This document shows positions 24,870 to 37,000 of a stretch of 64,000 nucleotides of DNA, in pieces. Source of the stretch: Sphagnum magellanicum (taxonomy: Eukaryota; Streptophyta; Sphagnopsida; Sphagnales; Sphagnaceae); the NCBI GenBank assembly GCA_021904315.1, contig CM038918.1, positions 17,871,349 through 17,935,348 on the forward strand. Reading direction: 5' to 3'. The notes beneath the pieces are model-generated. The model was not told the origin of the DNA, did no database searches, and saw only the letters and a list, made by a program, of their open reading frames with translations. The position numbers were made by a program, and so were the translations under genes. Each line of letters begins with the position of its first letter. Position 1 is the stretch's first letter.

Positions 24870-26890
24870 AATTGTGTTTTGAAATTTTAATACCAATCCA
24901 TTAAGTTATTAATCGATTATCAAAAAAATCAATAACCAATTTCATGTTCATCCACAATTTAAATCAGGACCCATAAGTCATAACAAACATGGGTCAAGTA
25001 TCAAAACTCATTTCAAACCCATGTTAAGTGTCAACCTAAATGTACACATTGGAAACTGATGGATGTGAAACTCACAAAGATTTGCCCTACATTCATACCT
25101 TGAGAAAATATTTTGTGAAGACTTGCCCCCTACCTCATACCCAATATTTACAATTTTCAAAAACCTATAACAATAATTGACTTGGAAAATAAAATGTCGG
25201 GACATGGCATAAGCACATTAAAATCCCCCAAAATTATTGTCACAAAGTATATTTTTTTGCATTCAAAATTTTGACAGGACATGTACACCAAACTTGATGA
25301 AAATATTGTTAACTTTGGGGAGATTTCACAACTTTGGAATTGGACTTACTCAATTCTTTTACTAAAATTCACATAAGATGAAGATTTTGTATGTGATGAA
25401 CATATTTTGACCAAAATAATACCTATCATAAAATATAAAAATGATAAATATACTTCAAAAGTGAGGTTATTTAAATGATTTTTGTATGAAATTTTTAGGT
25501 GAAAAATGAAAATGATATAATAAACAATAATCTACCAATTTCTTTGAAAATTATTAATTTCATTTAAACATTTTGGTGAGAAAATGATCTTTCAATGTTG
25601 GTAGGCATTAAAAACTTTATTATTAAATATTTTAATTGAAAAGCCATGTCAAATGAAAGAGGGGAAGATAGTTCAGGGTCACATAATAATAATTATTATT
25701 ATTATTATTTTCCTTGCTAATGAAACATGTCACCCAATATGACACCTTATGGTTGTCGAAAAATTGCATGTTATATATAATATGTACATTAAATGTACCC
25801 AATCTTCTTAATCCAACTATTAGATGAAGGTTAATTAAACTTTTAATTACCAAATGTTTTCATGCACATTCCAAAAGCTTTTTACTTGAATTTAAGATTG
25901 CCAAAAGATTGCCACCAAGAAAAAGTTTATTTTACATTGTCATACTCGTTATACGTCACCATTTTTTGTTTAAAGTGGTTCACCTCTAATGTGGTTATAC
26001 CCAAAGGTATTTCTCAAAAACATGGTTACTGCATTTGAGGCATATCCAATGGTCATGTACATTAGGATTAAGGTTCAAGGACCTTCAATTTTCCTTCTCC
26101 TTACCACCTTTTGACATTTTTGTAGGTAATCAATTGTGAATGTTGTCCAATATCAATTTTGCATCACATGTTGTGCGTTCCTATGTTGGTGTTAAACTAA
26201 CACACCCGACACACATTTCCTAAGAATGTGAGGTCTATTTCATGTGTCCTATATTTAAATTATAATTTAATCATCAATGCAACAAAATAGTGCCAAGAGC
26301 TATTGAATTCACCTTTTTGTTTGAAGTCAAAATCATAAAAGAAGACAAGTGATTTCTCACCTCTTGCATTTTACATTAGATACAATTTTGTTGTGGGCGT
26401 GTTTTGTGTTTTCCAAAGGTGTGAAGGAGAATGAAAGGTTGTGAAAGCTTCAAAACTCTTTGGTTAAGGGTAATGTGTAATCTTTTCTATCACCTTTCAC
26501 CAACTATAAGAAACCTTTCATTTTCTATGCATTTTTAAAAATCCTTTTTATGCATTTTTAATTTCACCTTTATTACAAAATGATTGTGTGAAATAATGAT
26601 GGTTTACAACTTATGACCTTCATTGAATTCTTAGGTTACCTTTTAGTTTTATCATCTCTTAGTGACTATTCCTTGTTTTTTCACCTTGTCACCTCAATTT
26701 TAAATTGATTATGTGAAGGAGTGAATGTGTGAGAAGCAAGTTGAAACAAGAGGTTGTAAGTTGCAAGCCTTATTCACTATTGTCCAATGTTTGGCCTTTC
26801 TTATTTCTTTTTTTTATTTTATTTTCACCTTTCACGAATTTTGACTTTGGTTTCTTTTACACTTTTAAGCTTTCACCTTCTTGATAATCA
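24870..26890. repeat. diverged direct repeat, unit b of copy 1
   Basis: Full-length partner of the truncated unit at 22053-22945 and equivalent of 58350-60375 in copy 2. The two units flank about 1.9 kb of unrelated sequence. They could be decayed LTRs of an old element or an ancient tandem duplication; no TG...CA ends or primer site could be defined. Confidence 0.65.
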
Positions 26891-28075
26891 TCTCTATCAT
26901 GAACACTTAAGACATTCATGCTAATTAGAATACCACAATCTTTGTAGGATATGATAATAATAGGAACGTTGACAATTTGCCATAAGAAAATAAAGAGATG
27001 CATCTTAATGCTACTCCATCAACAATTGATGATTAATATGTATAAAGTTACATTCCACAAATTTGCAAAAGCAAGTGGTTGCCTCAAAACTTCACAATGA
27101 AAATTCATTGATGTGGATTTTGTTCAAGTGAACAACAAGCAATCAAAAAAAAAATTTCAAAACCAAATAATCTAGTGCCTAATTTGCCACAACTTGTTGT
27201 GAGTCTTGAAATTTTGACATTGCACATTGAGTTAAGGAAAGGTCTCATTGCTTAGCATAAATCAAATGGCATAACAACATGAATAAAACTAGATCATGCA
27301 TGAAATTGTCAATGACATATAGATGTGAACTCACATATTTGACTAGATGCTTGTGTTCAAAACTCAATAACTTTTCATGTCCAAGGATATATATATCTTA
27401 TGTGTTAACCATTATTAATCTATACATGTTTCATTAACAATATGAAATCAATCTACTTTGCATCTAGAAAATGTAGTTATGAGATTGGGAAGAATTGAGG
27501 CCCTTCGATGTTGAAAAAACATTGTGTAGGGTTTATGGTTTTGTCATCAAATTAGAAATGATAAGGATATGATTTGTATGTGTGTTTTTGTTGTTTCTTT
27601 TGTGTTTATGATAATTTGTGGCTTGAACCTAATTAGTTCCTAGTTTAAACCCTGATCTTGAATTCTCCCCATCATATATCTATGGCACTATAAATCTCCT
27701 CCTACCATGAATTTATAAGTTTTATGTTATGGTGTTCGGTTTTCATTTTTTTCTAACTTTTGTTTCTATAAAGCTAACAAACCTATCTTCAACATTGGGA
27801 GTTTTAATTAAAACCATTTTGTTATTTGGGTGCTTGTTGTTGAGTTTTTCACCTAATAACCTACTTTGACAACAACTTAAAACAACAGCTTATGGACAAT
27901 AATTAAAATAAATGTTGTGTCAATTTGCATTTGTTTCTTTTCATGAACAAGTTTTAAAACAAGTTTTAGAATCCTTAAAGGTGTTTTGTAAATGTTGTAA
28001 TAAGCTTGGAGCTTTCATTCCCTTCATATGTGTGTTCGTCACATAGGATTAGTTTAAGATGTTAAAGTTGAAAAA

Positions 28076-28943
28076 TCTGAACTTAAACGCAAGATTCAAT
28101 AGACTCGTCCAGAAGGAAGGTGAGAATTCAACCCCTACCGATTTTTGTGCTACTGTTTCTTCCACCCCATAGCGTGAAAGGAAGTTTGGATTCCATTATT
28201 GGGGCTGCAATCAATTATGTATGACAACTTGTGAATGGTATGAATGTTTGTCGCACATGACTAATTGTCAGATGGGGTTAGATTTCGGGCCCTTGGAATT
28301 TTTGTACCAACTTGCATTCATTTCGTGTGGCTTATTTAATATTTTCCCAAATTTCAAGCCCTTGCCATTTTTGTGTTATTTTATTTGGGGATTCTCTTTC
28401 AACTTTTAGCCAAGTAAAGATTCCCCATCGATGCAAAGGGTCTTACCCAAGATCTAATGCATTGAAATCTCTCAGTCCATAAATGTAATCTTTGTAGTTG
28501 GGCATAAGCTTGGAACCATGCCTGGGTATGGAATACCAAAAGGGCCATATGTTTATCATATCCTTGTCTCAGAGAATGTTTCATTAGGCTAAACTAAATT
28601 CCATTTAGCATGGGGGATAATATTGTACATTTTTTTTTTCCTTTCCCAAGAGCTTGTGATTTCAAAGCCCTTAGGAAGAGTTTTTTAATACTAAGCACAT
28701 GGTTTTTAATTCTGAGTATAGGGTTTTTTTCACACCAAACACAAGGTTTGGACTTTGGACCTTAAGAGTATGAGGTTTGGGAGCAGGTGAAGGGGCTACA
28801 AGCCTCATCCCCTGTCAACCCATCAGCACTATGTATGCATTAACTTTCAAGCCCCAAACATTGTGATTGAACCCAAAAACCCTATATGGAATTTTTAAAA
28901 CCTTTGCTTAGAATGAAAACCACATGCTTGGATACCCATGTTA
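28076..28943. other. start of copy 2, non-coding
   Basis: Matches copy 1 from 8929 onward but lacks most of the 9132-9380 foldback and the 9670-10225 stretch. No gene. It does not contain any Roco exon. Confidence 0.6.
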
Positions 28944-29319
28944 GAGCATCTCCAACGGTGCTTAGTATGTGATTCCAGACAATACAATTAAATTCATTGC
29001 CAAAATGTCAAAATGTGCCGGTTCAGCTTAGGAAATTGGTTTTCTTGCACCAAATTCTTGCATCTTGCCATGGCTAATAAAAGGCGCAACATAGTTGTGC
29101 ACATCCCAAAAAGAGTTTAATAAATTGCACCTGACTGCAGCTCAGTATTTCTGATTGGTCGATCACAATGATTGGTCCATGTGGTTTGCTATTAGCAACC
29201 CCCTATGTATATGGGGTTCCAATTTTAGTTTTATTGGTGGGGTTGCCAAAAAAAAAGTTAAACTTAGACATTTCATTTTACTCTCTAGACTTACCTATTG
29301 AGCAACATTGGAGATGCTC
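28944..29319. mobile_element. Tourist-like MITE (PIF/Harbinger type)
   Basis: 376-bp element with terminal inverted repeats GAGCATCTCCAACGGTGCT and (reverse complement of the right end) GAGCATCTCCAATGTTGCT. It is flanked by TTA (28941-28943) and GTA (29320-29322), a TTA target duplication with one change. Copy 1 has the empty site (CATGTTAGGGGC, about 10669-10680). No coding capacity; it would depend on a transposase in trans. Confidence 0.88.
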
Positions 29320-29322
29320 GTA

Positions 29323-31391
29323 GGGGCTTAGTATAACAGGCTTCGGAAAAGTGAAATAGTTAAAATAGATAGATAGATAGTATATCTTGATGTAGGTCTT
29401 ATTATTCCTGGAATAAGATGATTTTTGTGGTTGGGTTAATGTAGCCATTGAGAATTCGTTTTTAATTGCACCTAAATGTCACTCCTTTTTGAGGTTTATT
29501 TGAGTGTTGGGTTGGTAAACCCATTATCCTGATATGCATGTGGGTATATCATAGGGTAACTATATACATGCTCATAAATATATGTGGGTTGTTTTTGGCT
29601 ACCTTTTTAATTATCCTATTTGGCTAATATATTTTGTAGACTAGCCTTGTCTTTGTTTTACCGAGTTAGTACATACCTAGTTGATGTCCACTTCTATACA
29701 AGGGAGGGTAATTATTTTGAAGATGATGAATATGGGTACATGTCAAAATCATTGCATAACATATATGCATTTTCATATTTCGTAATGCATGTGTGGTTAT
29801 GATGGATTTCTTCAAATTATGGTGACTAACTATGGAGTTCTATTTTTATTTTATCATTTTTATTTTATTCATTGAATTAATTACCTTGAAAAAAACTCTT
29901 GATAACTTTTGAGCCTCCAGAATAGAGTACAAAGTTTAAGAACTACTCTTAATTCAACCCTACAGAATTTAAGAATCCTCCTATATTTTTGTGACATGCT
30001 AGAACCTATTGTCTAAATATGACAATTTCAGAAGTTTTTCCCTCAAAATCTTGCGATTTTGGCACATTAATCTTGGATATGTACTTTGTAAATTGGCTGA
30101 TGTATGATTTTTTTTGGAAAAAATTACACTTATTCAGCTAATACATTGAATTTATATCCCCATTCAACACCAATGTTAACCCTGAATTGACATTTGACCA
30201 TAATTGTCACACTCCAAAAATCTCACGAACACCCTGAGAAAGCACATCAAATATCAAAATTTGGAAAATTCGACTCAATGAACTTGTAAAGGACTTCAAA
30301 TTGGATGTTTTGGTAAACAAAATTACAAAAAATGAAAATTTGCCATTGTTGAAATTTTGGAGTATACCAAGGAGAGGTTTATGATTGAATAGTTTTTCAA
30401 ATACAATGAAGTGGAGCCCCACAAAACTTGAAATAGTTAGAACCAATTCACATTACACATTAAGGTTTGAAACAACTCTCCCAAACCTTAATGAAGTAGT
30501 CTTAAAACCATTGCCCTAAGAACCTAGACATAGAGATCATGTGTAAATATGTGACAAGGTTTTATTTTTAAAGACCAAAACTTGGATATTCAAAATTATG
30601 TGTGTCCCTTATGAGTTAAGGTTTTGGATGTACCATATTATGGCATGAACATTTATGACCAAATATCATTAACATGTTCAAATATTAAAAATGTTTTTCT
30701 TTGGAGCACAATCATGAAATGAAGTGGAGTTTTTGCACATAATATTAGTTGTAAGTTATGGTCAATTCTTTTCAAATAAAATACAACTCTAGTTACAAAT
30801 TAATTGTGATTATTCATCCCTTCCTTCATTTAAAACAAACAAAATGTGTTCAATTCATACCCAAAAACCTAGCTTGAATTCGTTTTCTACAACTCATGTT
30901 TTGAAAATGTGAAAAATTATATTCACCATCCATGATCAAAGAAAATTTTCAAAATTAATCCTAATTCAAAATTTGACTTGTAATCTTTAGAAATAGTCCA
31001 TTGACATTGCAACACAAACTAAATAAAATTCACAATTTTGAAAAGATGTTTTTAAAATGGTTCAATTGTAGGAGTTATTATTAAAACACATTGAGAATTT
31101 TGTTACTATGTTTGGATGTTACATAATCAAAGTCTTATACAATCACATATTAAAGGCTCCTAATGCAAGTTTAGCCTCAAAATGACAAATTTACAAATTT
31201 GATATTGTTTTCTTGGCGTGTATTAATTGCTTTTGAATAAAGGTTACATTCATTGCACCCATAAAATTATGAAGTATACACATATAGGCTTTCTACCACA
31301 GATAGAAATGTTATTTTAACCAAACTTGAAATAGGTGTTAAAGGTTTCATTACCCGTTTAACAATGATACCTAAACTTGCATTGTCATATC
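29323..31391. other. non-coding; right part is the 3' flank of the inverted P450 relic
   Basis: 29323-30064 matches copy 1 up to 11430. From 30065 the sequence has no counterpart in copy 1. The part next to 31391 is reverse-complement homologous to the 3' flank of the plus-strand P450 genes (about 20945-21240), so the inverted copy carried several hundred bases of downstream sequence. No other gene. Confidence 0.6.
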
Positions 31392-32843
31392 ATCACAAAC
31401 ATTCCAACATGATTGGCACTCCATACTTGGGTTTCAAAGCAGCCTAGGAACATGGTGCATCACACTAATTAGTAGAAAGGTGAAAAATAAATTTTCACAA
31501 TATCACAACTAATACATGTTTTGCCCTTCTCCCATGTAGAATCTTGGTGCAAAAGAAAATGGCATAAAAGCTAAGGGGTGTTTGGTTGCCTTTGTAACAC
31601 CATCAACAAATCATTATGGCTTGAAGTAAGTACATTTGTTCCCCATAGCTTTGGATCACAAAGAATGGCAAGGCTAAGAAAACATAAGGTTTGTCCTTTT
31701 GGGATGCCTAGGTCTCCCAACCTTACATCCAATACTTATTTTTAAGATGATTCAAAATGGGTGGAAATAATGAAGCACCTTAATTAAAATCATAGTCACC
31801 TACACCCCTATTTGTTTCACCATAGTAATCAATTAGTTGTGTTTGAAGATGTGCATTGAAAAGAAAATTCAAATGGATGGACAAAAGAAATTTGTTGAAC
31901 ATGTCAGCACCAAATGGATGATCATCATGTCCACACCTTTCTATGACTTCAACGTGAGCAAGTTCTTGCCAAGTGGTGTGACATGCCAATAGCACATGGT
32001 CTATGTGAAGAAAGTTGCAATTGAATTTTGGCTTGCCAAAAAAAATGTCTTACAATTATCCATTAATGGTTGTATGCCAAAATGAAACTTTCCACTTTTT
32101 GCAAAAGTTTTTTTGATGTTATACCAAACAAATCATTCTTATATGATGCATTCTTGGTCATAGTCACCGTAACTTTCTACGATTAAGTAATTTCATTAAG
32201 AAACTTTGAAATCATAAATTGGGTCATAACCATTTTGATATTTAGTGGTGTGGGAAGAATATTGCAAAACACACATGACAATTAATTTAGAAATATAACA
32301 CAAAAGGAACATAAGAAACTTGCAAACTTGAAAAGTTACGAAGTTTTTGAAATGATGTGGTGTTTAAAACATGGAAAATGATGATAAATGTTACAATCAT
32401 GCCATGACCTAAAATAATTTTATTGAGCATAATCACCATTTCCAAATTAGGTTAGTATATGATAAAATTTATCAAATGAACCTATATCATGGTATTCCAC
32501 CAAATTTAAGTCTTTGAATTGTAAGATTAACAAGTGTAAGTTAGTGTCCAAACACTATCCTTCCTTCTTCATAGCTACCCTACACTAGAAGAAAAACATG
32601 TATTTTCGACTGCTCTTTGCAACTAAATTTTAGTCGCAAGAGACATTTTGCAACTAAAATCCTTTTAGTCGCCTAAGACAAGTCGCATGTGAAAACTAGT
32701 CGCAAATGACAAAGAGTATAAAGTCAACAAATACATTTCATCCTTTGACTCCATTGTATATGTATTGTCACATGCAACTAATATGCGACTATTTTGGTCA
32801 CAATTCAAGGCAAATCATGTGCTGCCACGTGTTTTAATATATG

Positions 32844-32875
32844 ATTATTATTATTATTATTATTATTATTATTTT
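32844..32875. repeat. ATT microsatellite
   Basis: About ten uninterrupted ATT units inside the left arm of the CACTA element. Confidence 0.9.
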
Positions 32876-33020
32876 GAAATAATCTAAGACGTTCAATTCA
32901 AAGACTTGGATGATTTTATATTATGGCACGTGGCCCAATGTAAATATGCCACGTGGCATTAAAAAAATAATTAAAAAAAATATTAATATTAGGTTGGTAG
33001 GTACCTAGGTAGGTACATAG

Positions 33021-33963
33021 TGTCGCAACCCTAGCCTTGGCTCGCGACCAAGGCAAGGGGGTTGCAAGGGTGCGGGCCAAAAGGAAGCCCGAGAGTCACA
33101 TCAAGACTCCCGGGAGTGCAAGAAAGTGTGAGGGAGTGGACCCTCACACTCCCAAGGCAACTCCCATGTTGGGAGTTGGTGAGAGTTGGAGTCCCAAAAG
33201 GACTCCCGAAACTTCAGAGCGCGTTTTGAGGGGTCAAAACTCAATGGCTTGGTGCGCTCTTTATATCAATGGAAAGGTCTTGAAGTGTAGATGTCTAAAA
33301 TGGGCTCGCATTGCTCATTTGGACATCTAAAACGCAAGTTATGGCCAAAAGAAGGCCCGGGAGTCAAACTCGCGGGAGTCCGCCAGTTTTGACTCCCGGG
33401 CACTAAAAGTCGGGAATCGACCCGAAATACTTGGCTGCTGAGAACGTGCGACATACCGTTGGAAAGGTCTCGACGAGATCTACAACTTTGCTTCAGACCG
33501 CGTCGTCATCGGAGGTCTGCTCCGAAAGTTATGCGCGTTCAAAGTCCCGGGAGTCCCGCTGGGCGGGATTTCGGGACTCCCGCGCGGGAGTCCCGGGACT
33601 CCCGGGACAAAATGTCCATTTGGGTGCCACCCCCGCGACGTGGCACAGAGTATACTATAAGGGGGAAGGTGGTGACTTCCCCCAAGTCCGGGCCGTGGTG
33701 AGTCTTGTGTGTCCGTGTTGCCCGTGGCTCGTCCTAGCACCAAATGTGCTCCAACTATGTTCTAACCACTTTGTGTGGTTCCATGCAGGCCCGTGTGAGT
33801 GAGTGAAGCTTGTCAACTCTTCCTAGTCCCATCCCGGAGCTCCAACACGCCCCTCTACCCCTCCAAGTGTTGTGAGCTAGGGAGCGCCTCCCGACCACTC
33901 CCACTTCCGCTGTCTTTCACTTGGACTCACATTTGAGTCCTTCGAGTGGTTAGGATTGCGTCA
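33021..33963 (+). repeat. 5' LTR of the gypsy element
   Basis: 943 bp, TG...CA ends. It contains many copies of the self-complementary motif GACTCCCGGGAGTC or parts of it (33097-33110, 33354-33403 and 33546-33608). A TATA-like TATACTATAAG lies at 33651. Short open frames in the LTR are incidental. Confidence 0.96.
33651..33661 (+). promoter_or_regulatory. candidate TATA box of the 5' LTR
   Basis: TATACTATAAG lies about 310 bases before the LTR end, just after the GC-rich palindrome cluster. The position suits a U3 promoter with transcription starting near 33685, but no start site can be shown. The 3' LTR has the same sequence. Confidence 0.45.
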
Positions 33964-33965
33964 CT

Positions 33966-33977
33966 TGGTATCAGAGC
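33966..33977 (+). other. primer binding site (initiator tRNA-Met)
   Basis: TGGTATCAGAGC begins two bases after the LTR end and is the standard plant LTR-retrotransposon site complementary to the 3' end of initiator tRNA-Met. Confidence 0.93.
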
Positions 33978-34013
33978 TCTGGGAGAGCTCGATCCACTTA
34001 TTGGGAAGTTCCG

Positions 34014-37000
34014 ATGGCACCAAAGAAGGCCCGCAAACCAGTCCAAGAGACCGTGGTGGAAGAACCCACCCAAGATCTAGATGTTCCTCCCAAACCTATT
34101 AGGGAGGAGGAACAAGACCATTCCGAAGATGAAGGAGACCGTGCTAGCCTTGAGGAGCATGAGAATGAAGAAGAACAACCAAATGGAGTCTTCTTCACCC
34201 CGGAGCAATTGGAGGTCCTACTCAAAATGAATAGGCCCAATTTTAGTGAATTGGTAGAGGCCCTCAAGGGAGGTTCGTCTAAAAGTGTGGGATTCAAGCC
34301 CGCTAGGCCTGGGAATTTTGATGGGGCCCGGGATCGGAAGGTTGTGGATGCTTGGCTTGCGGAAATGGAAGATTACCTCCATGCCGCTAAAGTTGGCCGA
34401 CATTCGGCCGTGGAACTTGCCCAATCCTATTTGAAGGGCTATGCCTCCACATGGTGGAGGACGGTGAGGCAAGAAGAGGGGAAGACCCATGGCTACACAT
34501 GGGAATTCTTCAAGGAGCGTATTGAGTTGGAATTCATTCCCAAGAATTCCGACTACATTTCAAGATGTAAACTTCGTGACCTTGTGAATGCAAGCAATGA
34601 GAACTTACGTCAATATGTGAGGGCTTATTCCGAACTCATGCTTGAAATTAGGCATATGCATGAGTTAGACCGGGTGTGCCACTTTGTGATGGGGCTTCCA
34701 ACTTGGGCGAAGCGCAAACTTGAAGAGAATTGGCCCGCCTCACTCACCGAAGCCATCATGAAAGTGGAAGGCTTTTCGGATGTGGGGCGAGGTGAGAAGT
34801 CCGGATTCAAAAGGGATAGTAAGTTCCCTCACAAGAAAGCGCGCCATGAAGGGGAATGGAGTCAAGGCCAAGACACCTCAAAGGGGGGAAAGCCTAAACC
34901 ATTCCAAGGCTCGAGTTTTAAACCCAAGGGAAATTTTGTCAAGAAGGGAGTTCCTTTCAAAGGGAGCCAACCCAAGGGAGATGCTAGTGGGAAACCCAAA
35001 GGAGTGTGTTTCAATTGCAATGAAGTGGGGCACTATTCCAAAGATTGTCCCAAACCCAAACCGGGGAGTGGGGCTACTAAGGTAAATGCCCTTGCCGCCA
35101 ACCTAGCCCAAGGTGAATGTAATCGCCTTATTTTCTTGAAAGGGAAGGTTTCTAAGCGGGAAGTGCTTTGTCTTTTGGACACAGGGGCTTCCCACAACTT
35201 CATAACACAAGAAAGTGCGGAAAGAATGGAGCTCCCCTTGGAGGAGCTCAAGGCACCCATCGAGGTGCATTTTGCGGATGGCATTCCCCATCCCACCAAG
35301 TTGCGAGCAAAAGATGTGCCTCTTCAATTGGGGAATTGGAGAGGCAAGGTGGACTTACTAGTTTCCACCTTAAGGGGAATGGATTGCATTTTGGGAATGG
35401 AATTCATCACAAGGAACAATGTGCTCATAGAAGGGCACAATCGGCTAGTTAGGATCCCATCCAAAAATGGGATCGTGCGAGTGAAAGCACATGAAGTGCC
35501 TAGCGTGGGTGGGACAACCATCCACTTGATGTTGGGAAAGAACTTGGAAAAAGAATGTGGGGGAGGCCATAGCATGTTATGTGTGATGCGGGTGTTGGAT
35601 GAGTTTGAACCAAAGGAGGCCACCAAGGTGGTGAGCCCCCACAAGTGCATTAAGCAAGTGTTAGAGGAATTCCCGGATGTGATGCCCGAAGAGTTGCCCG
35701 ATGAGTTGCCCCCGAGAAGACAAGTGGACCATGCCATTGAGGTGGTCCCGGGAGTGGCACCTCCCGCCAAGGCCCCGTATCGAATGAGTCATGAGGAGTT
35801 AAAAGAGCTCAAGGTTCAACTCGAAGAACTCCTCGCGAAGGGGTACATCAAACCTAGCAAGTCGCCATATGGGGCACCCGTCCTTTTTGTTCACAAAAAG
35901 GATGGGACTTTGAGGATGTGCGTGGATTATAGGGCCCTCAACAAGGTGACCGTGAAGAATAGGTACCCATTGCCTCGGATTGATGACTTGTTTGATCGAC
36001 TTTCGGGAGCCAAAGTGTTTAGTAGGATTGACCTACGTTCCGGGTATTACCAAATTCGAATTGCACAAGGGGATGAAGAGAAAACCGCTTGCCGCACGAG
36101 GTATGGTTCCTACGAGTTTTTGGTGATGCCTTTTGGGCTCACCAACGCACCCGCCACATTTTGCACCCTCATGAATGACATTTTCCGAGAGTGGTTGGAC
36201 GACTTTGTGGTCGTCTACATAGACGACATTTTGGTTTATAGCAACTCCATGGAGGAGCATGCGGAACACCTTCGAAAGGTGTTCCAAAGGTTGAAGGAAA
36301 ACAAGTTGTATGCCAAGTTTGAGAAGTGCGAGTTTGGAGTCTCGGAGGTGGACTTCCTTGGGCATAGGATCACCCAAGAAGGTTTGAAGATGGATGACCA
36401 CAAGGTGAAGGCAATTTTGGATTGGGAACCGCCTAGGTCGGTTCCCGCCTTAAGGTCATTTCTAGGATTGGCATCCTATTATCGCAAGTTCATCAAGAAC
36501 TTTGCAAAGATAGCCGCACCTTTGACAAACCTTTTGAAGAAGTCATCCGGGGCTTACGAATGGGAAGAGGCATGCAATGAGGCCTTTGAAACCTTGAAGG
36601 GCATTTTGGTGAAGGCGCCCGTGTTGAAGTTGCCCGATTTTGACAAGGACTTTGAGATCCACTCCGATGCGTCCGACTTTGCCATAGGAGGAGTCCTAGT
36701 GCAAGATGGAAGGCCAGTGGCCTTCGAAAGCAAGAAGTTAAGCGAGACGGAGCGAAGGTGGCCAACCCATGAGAAGGAAATGTGGGCCGTCATCCATTGT
36801 CTCAAGACTTGGGGCCATTACATAGGCTCCAAGGACGTGGTGGTGTGGACCGACAATGTCACCTTGAAGTACTTTGCAACTCAACCAAAGTTGTCATCAA
36901 AGCAAGTGAGATGGCAAGACACATTGGCCTTGTTCAATGTGGATATTCGGCATAAGCCCGGGAAGGAAAATGTGGTGCCGGATGCATTGAGTCGGAAACA

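Larger units (their letters stand above)
8929..28075. repeat. segmental duplication, copy 1
   Basis: Copy 1 aligns collinearly with 28076-61582. Left edge: GAACCTAAACGCAGGGCTC at 8929 pairs with GAACTTAAACGCAAGATTC just after 28076. Right edge: GATGTTAAAGTTGAAAAA near 28075 pairs with GATGTTGAAGTTGAAAA ending at 61582. The two units therefore abut directly as a tandem duplication. Copy 1 alone carries the solo LTR (13316-14331) and a foldback arm near 9132. It lacks the counterparts of about 30065-32322 and 52798-55525. Confidence 0.9.
20945..28075. other. decayed repeat DNA downstream of P450 copy 1
   Basis: AT-rich, with only short random frames. It is collinear with 51686-61582 except that about 2.7 kb (copy 2 52798-55525) is missing at about 22050. 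It holds two diverged direct repeats listed separately and an ATT microsatellite near 25685-25708. The first few hundred bases should include the P450 3' UTR. No genes seen. Confidence 0.6.

Noticed and set aside
31780-31995. Independent small minus-strand gene
   Set aside because: It is one readable piece (end of exon 4 and the following intron) of the inverted P450 relic.
29323-32582. Copy 2 segment 30065-32322 as a fresh insertion
   Set aside because: The inverted P450 relic continues without a break into sequence shared with copy 1, so loss from copy 1 explains the data better.
33037-33802. Several open frames in the LTRs, repeated at 39294-40086
   Set aside because: They are by-products of GC-rich LTR sequence with few stops, lie mostly in U3/R, and have no domains.
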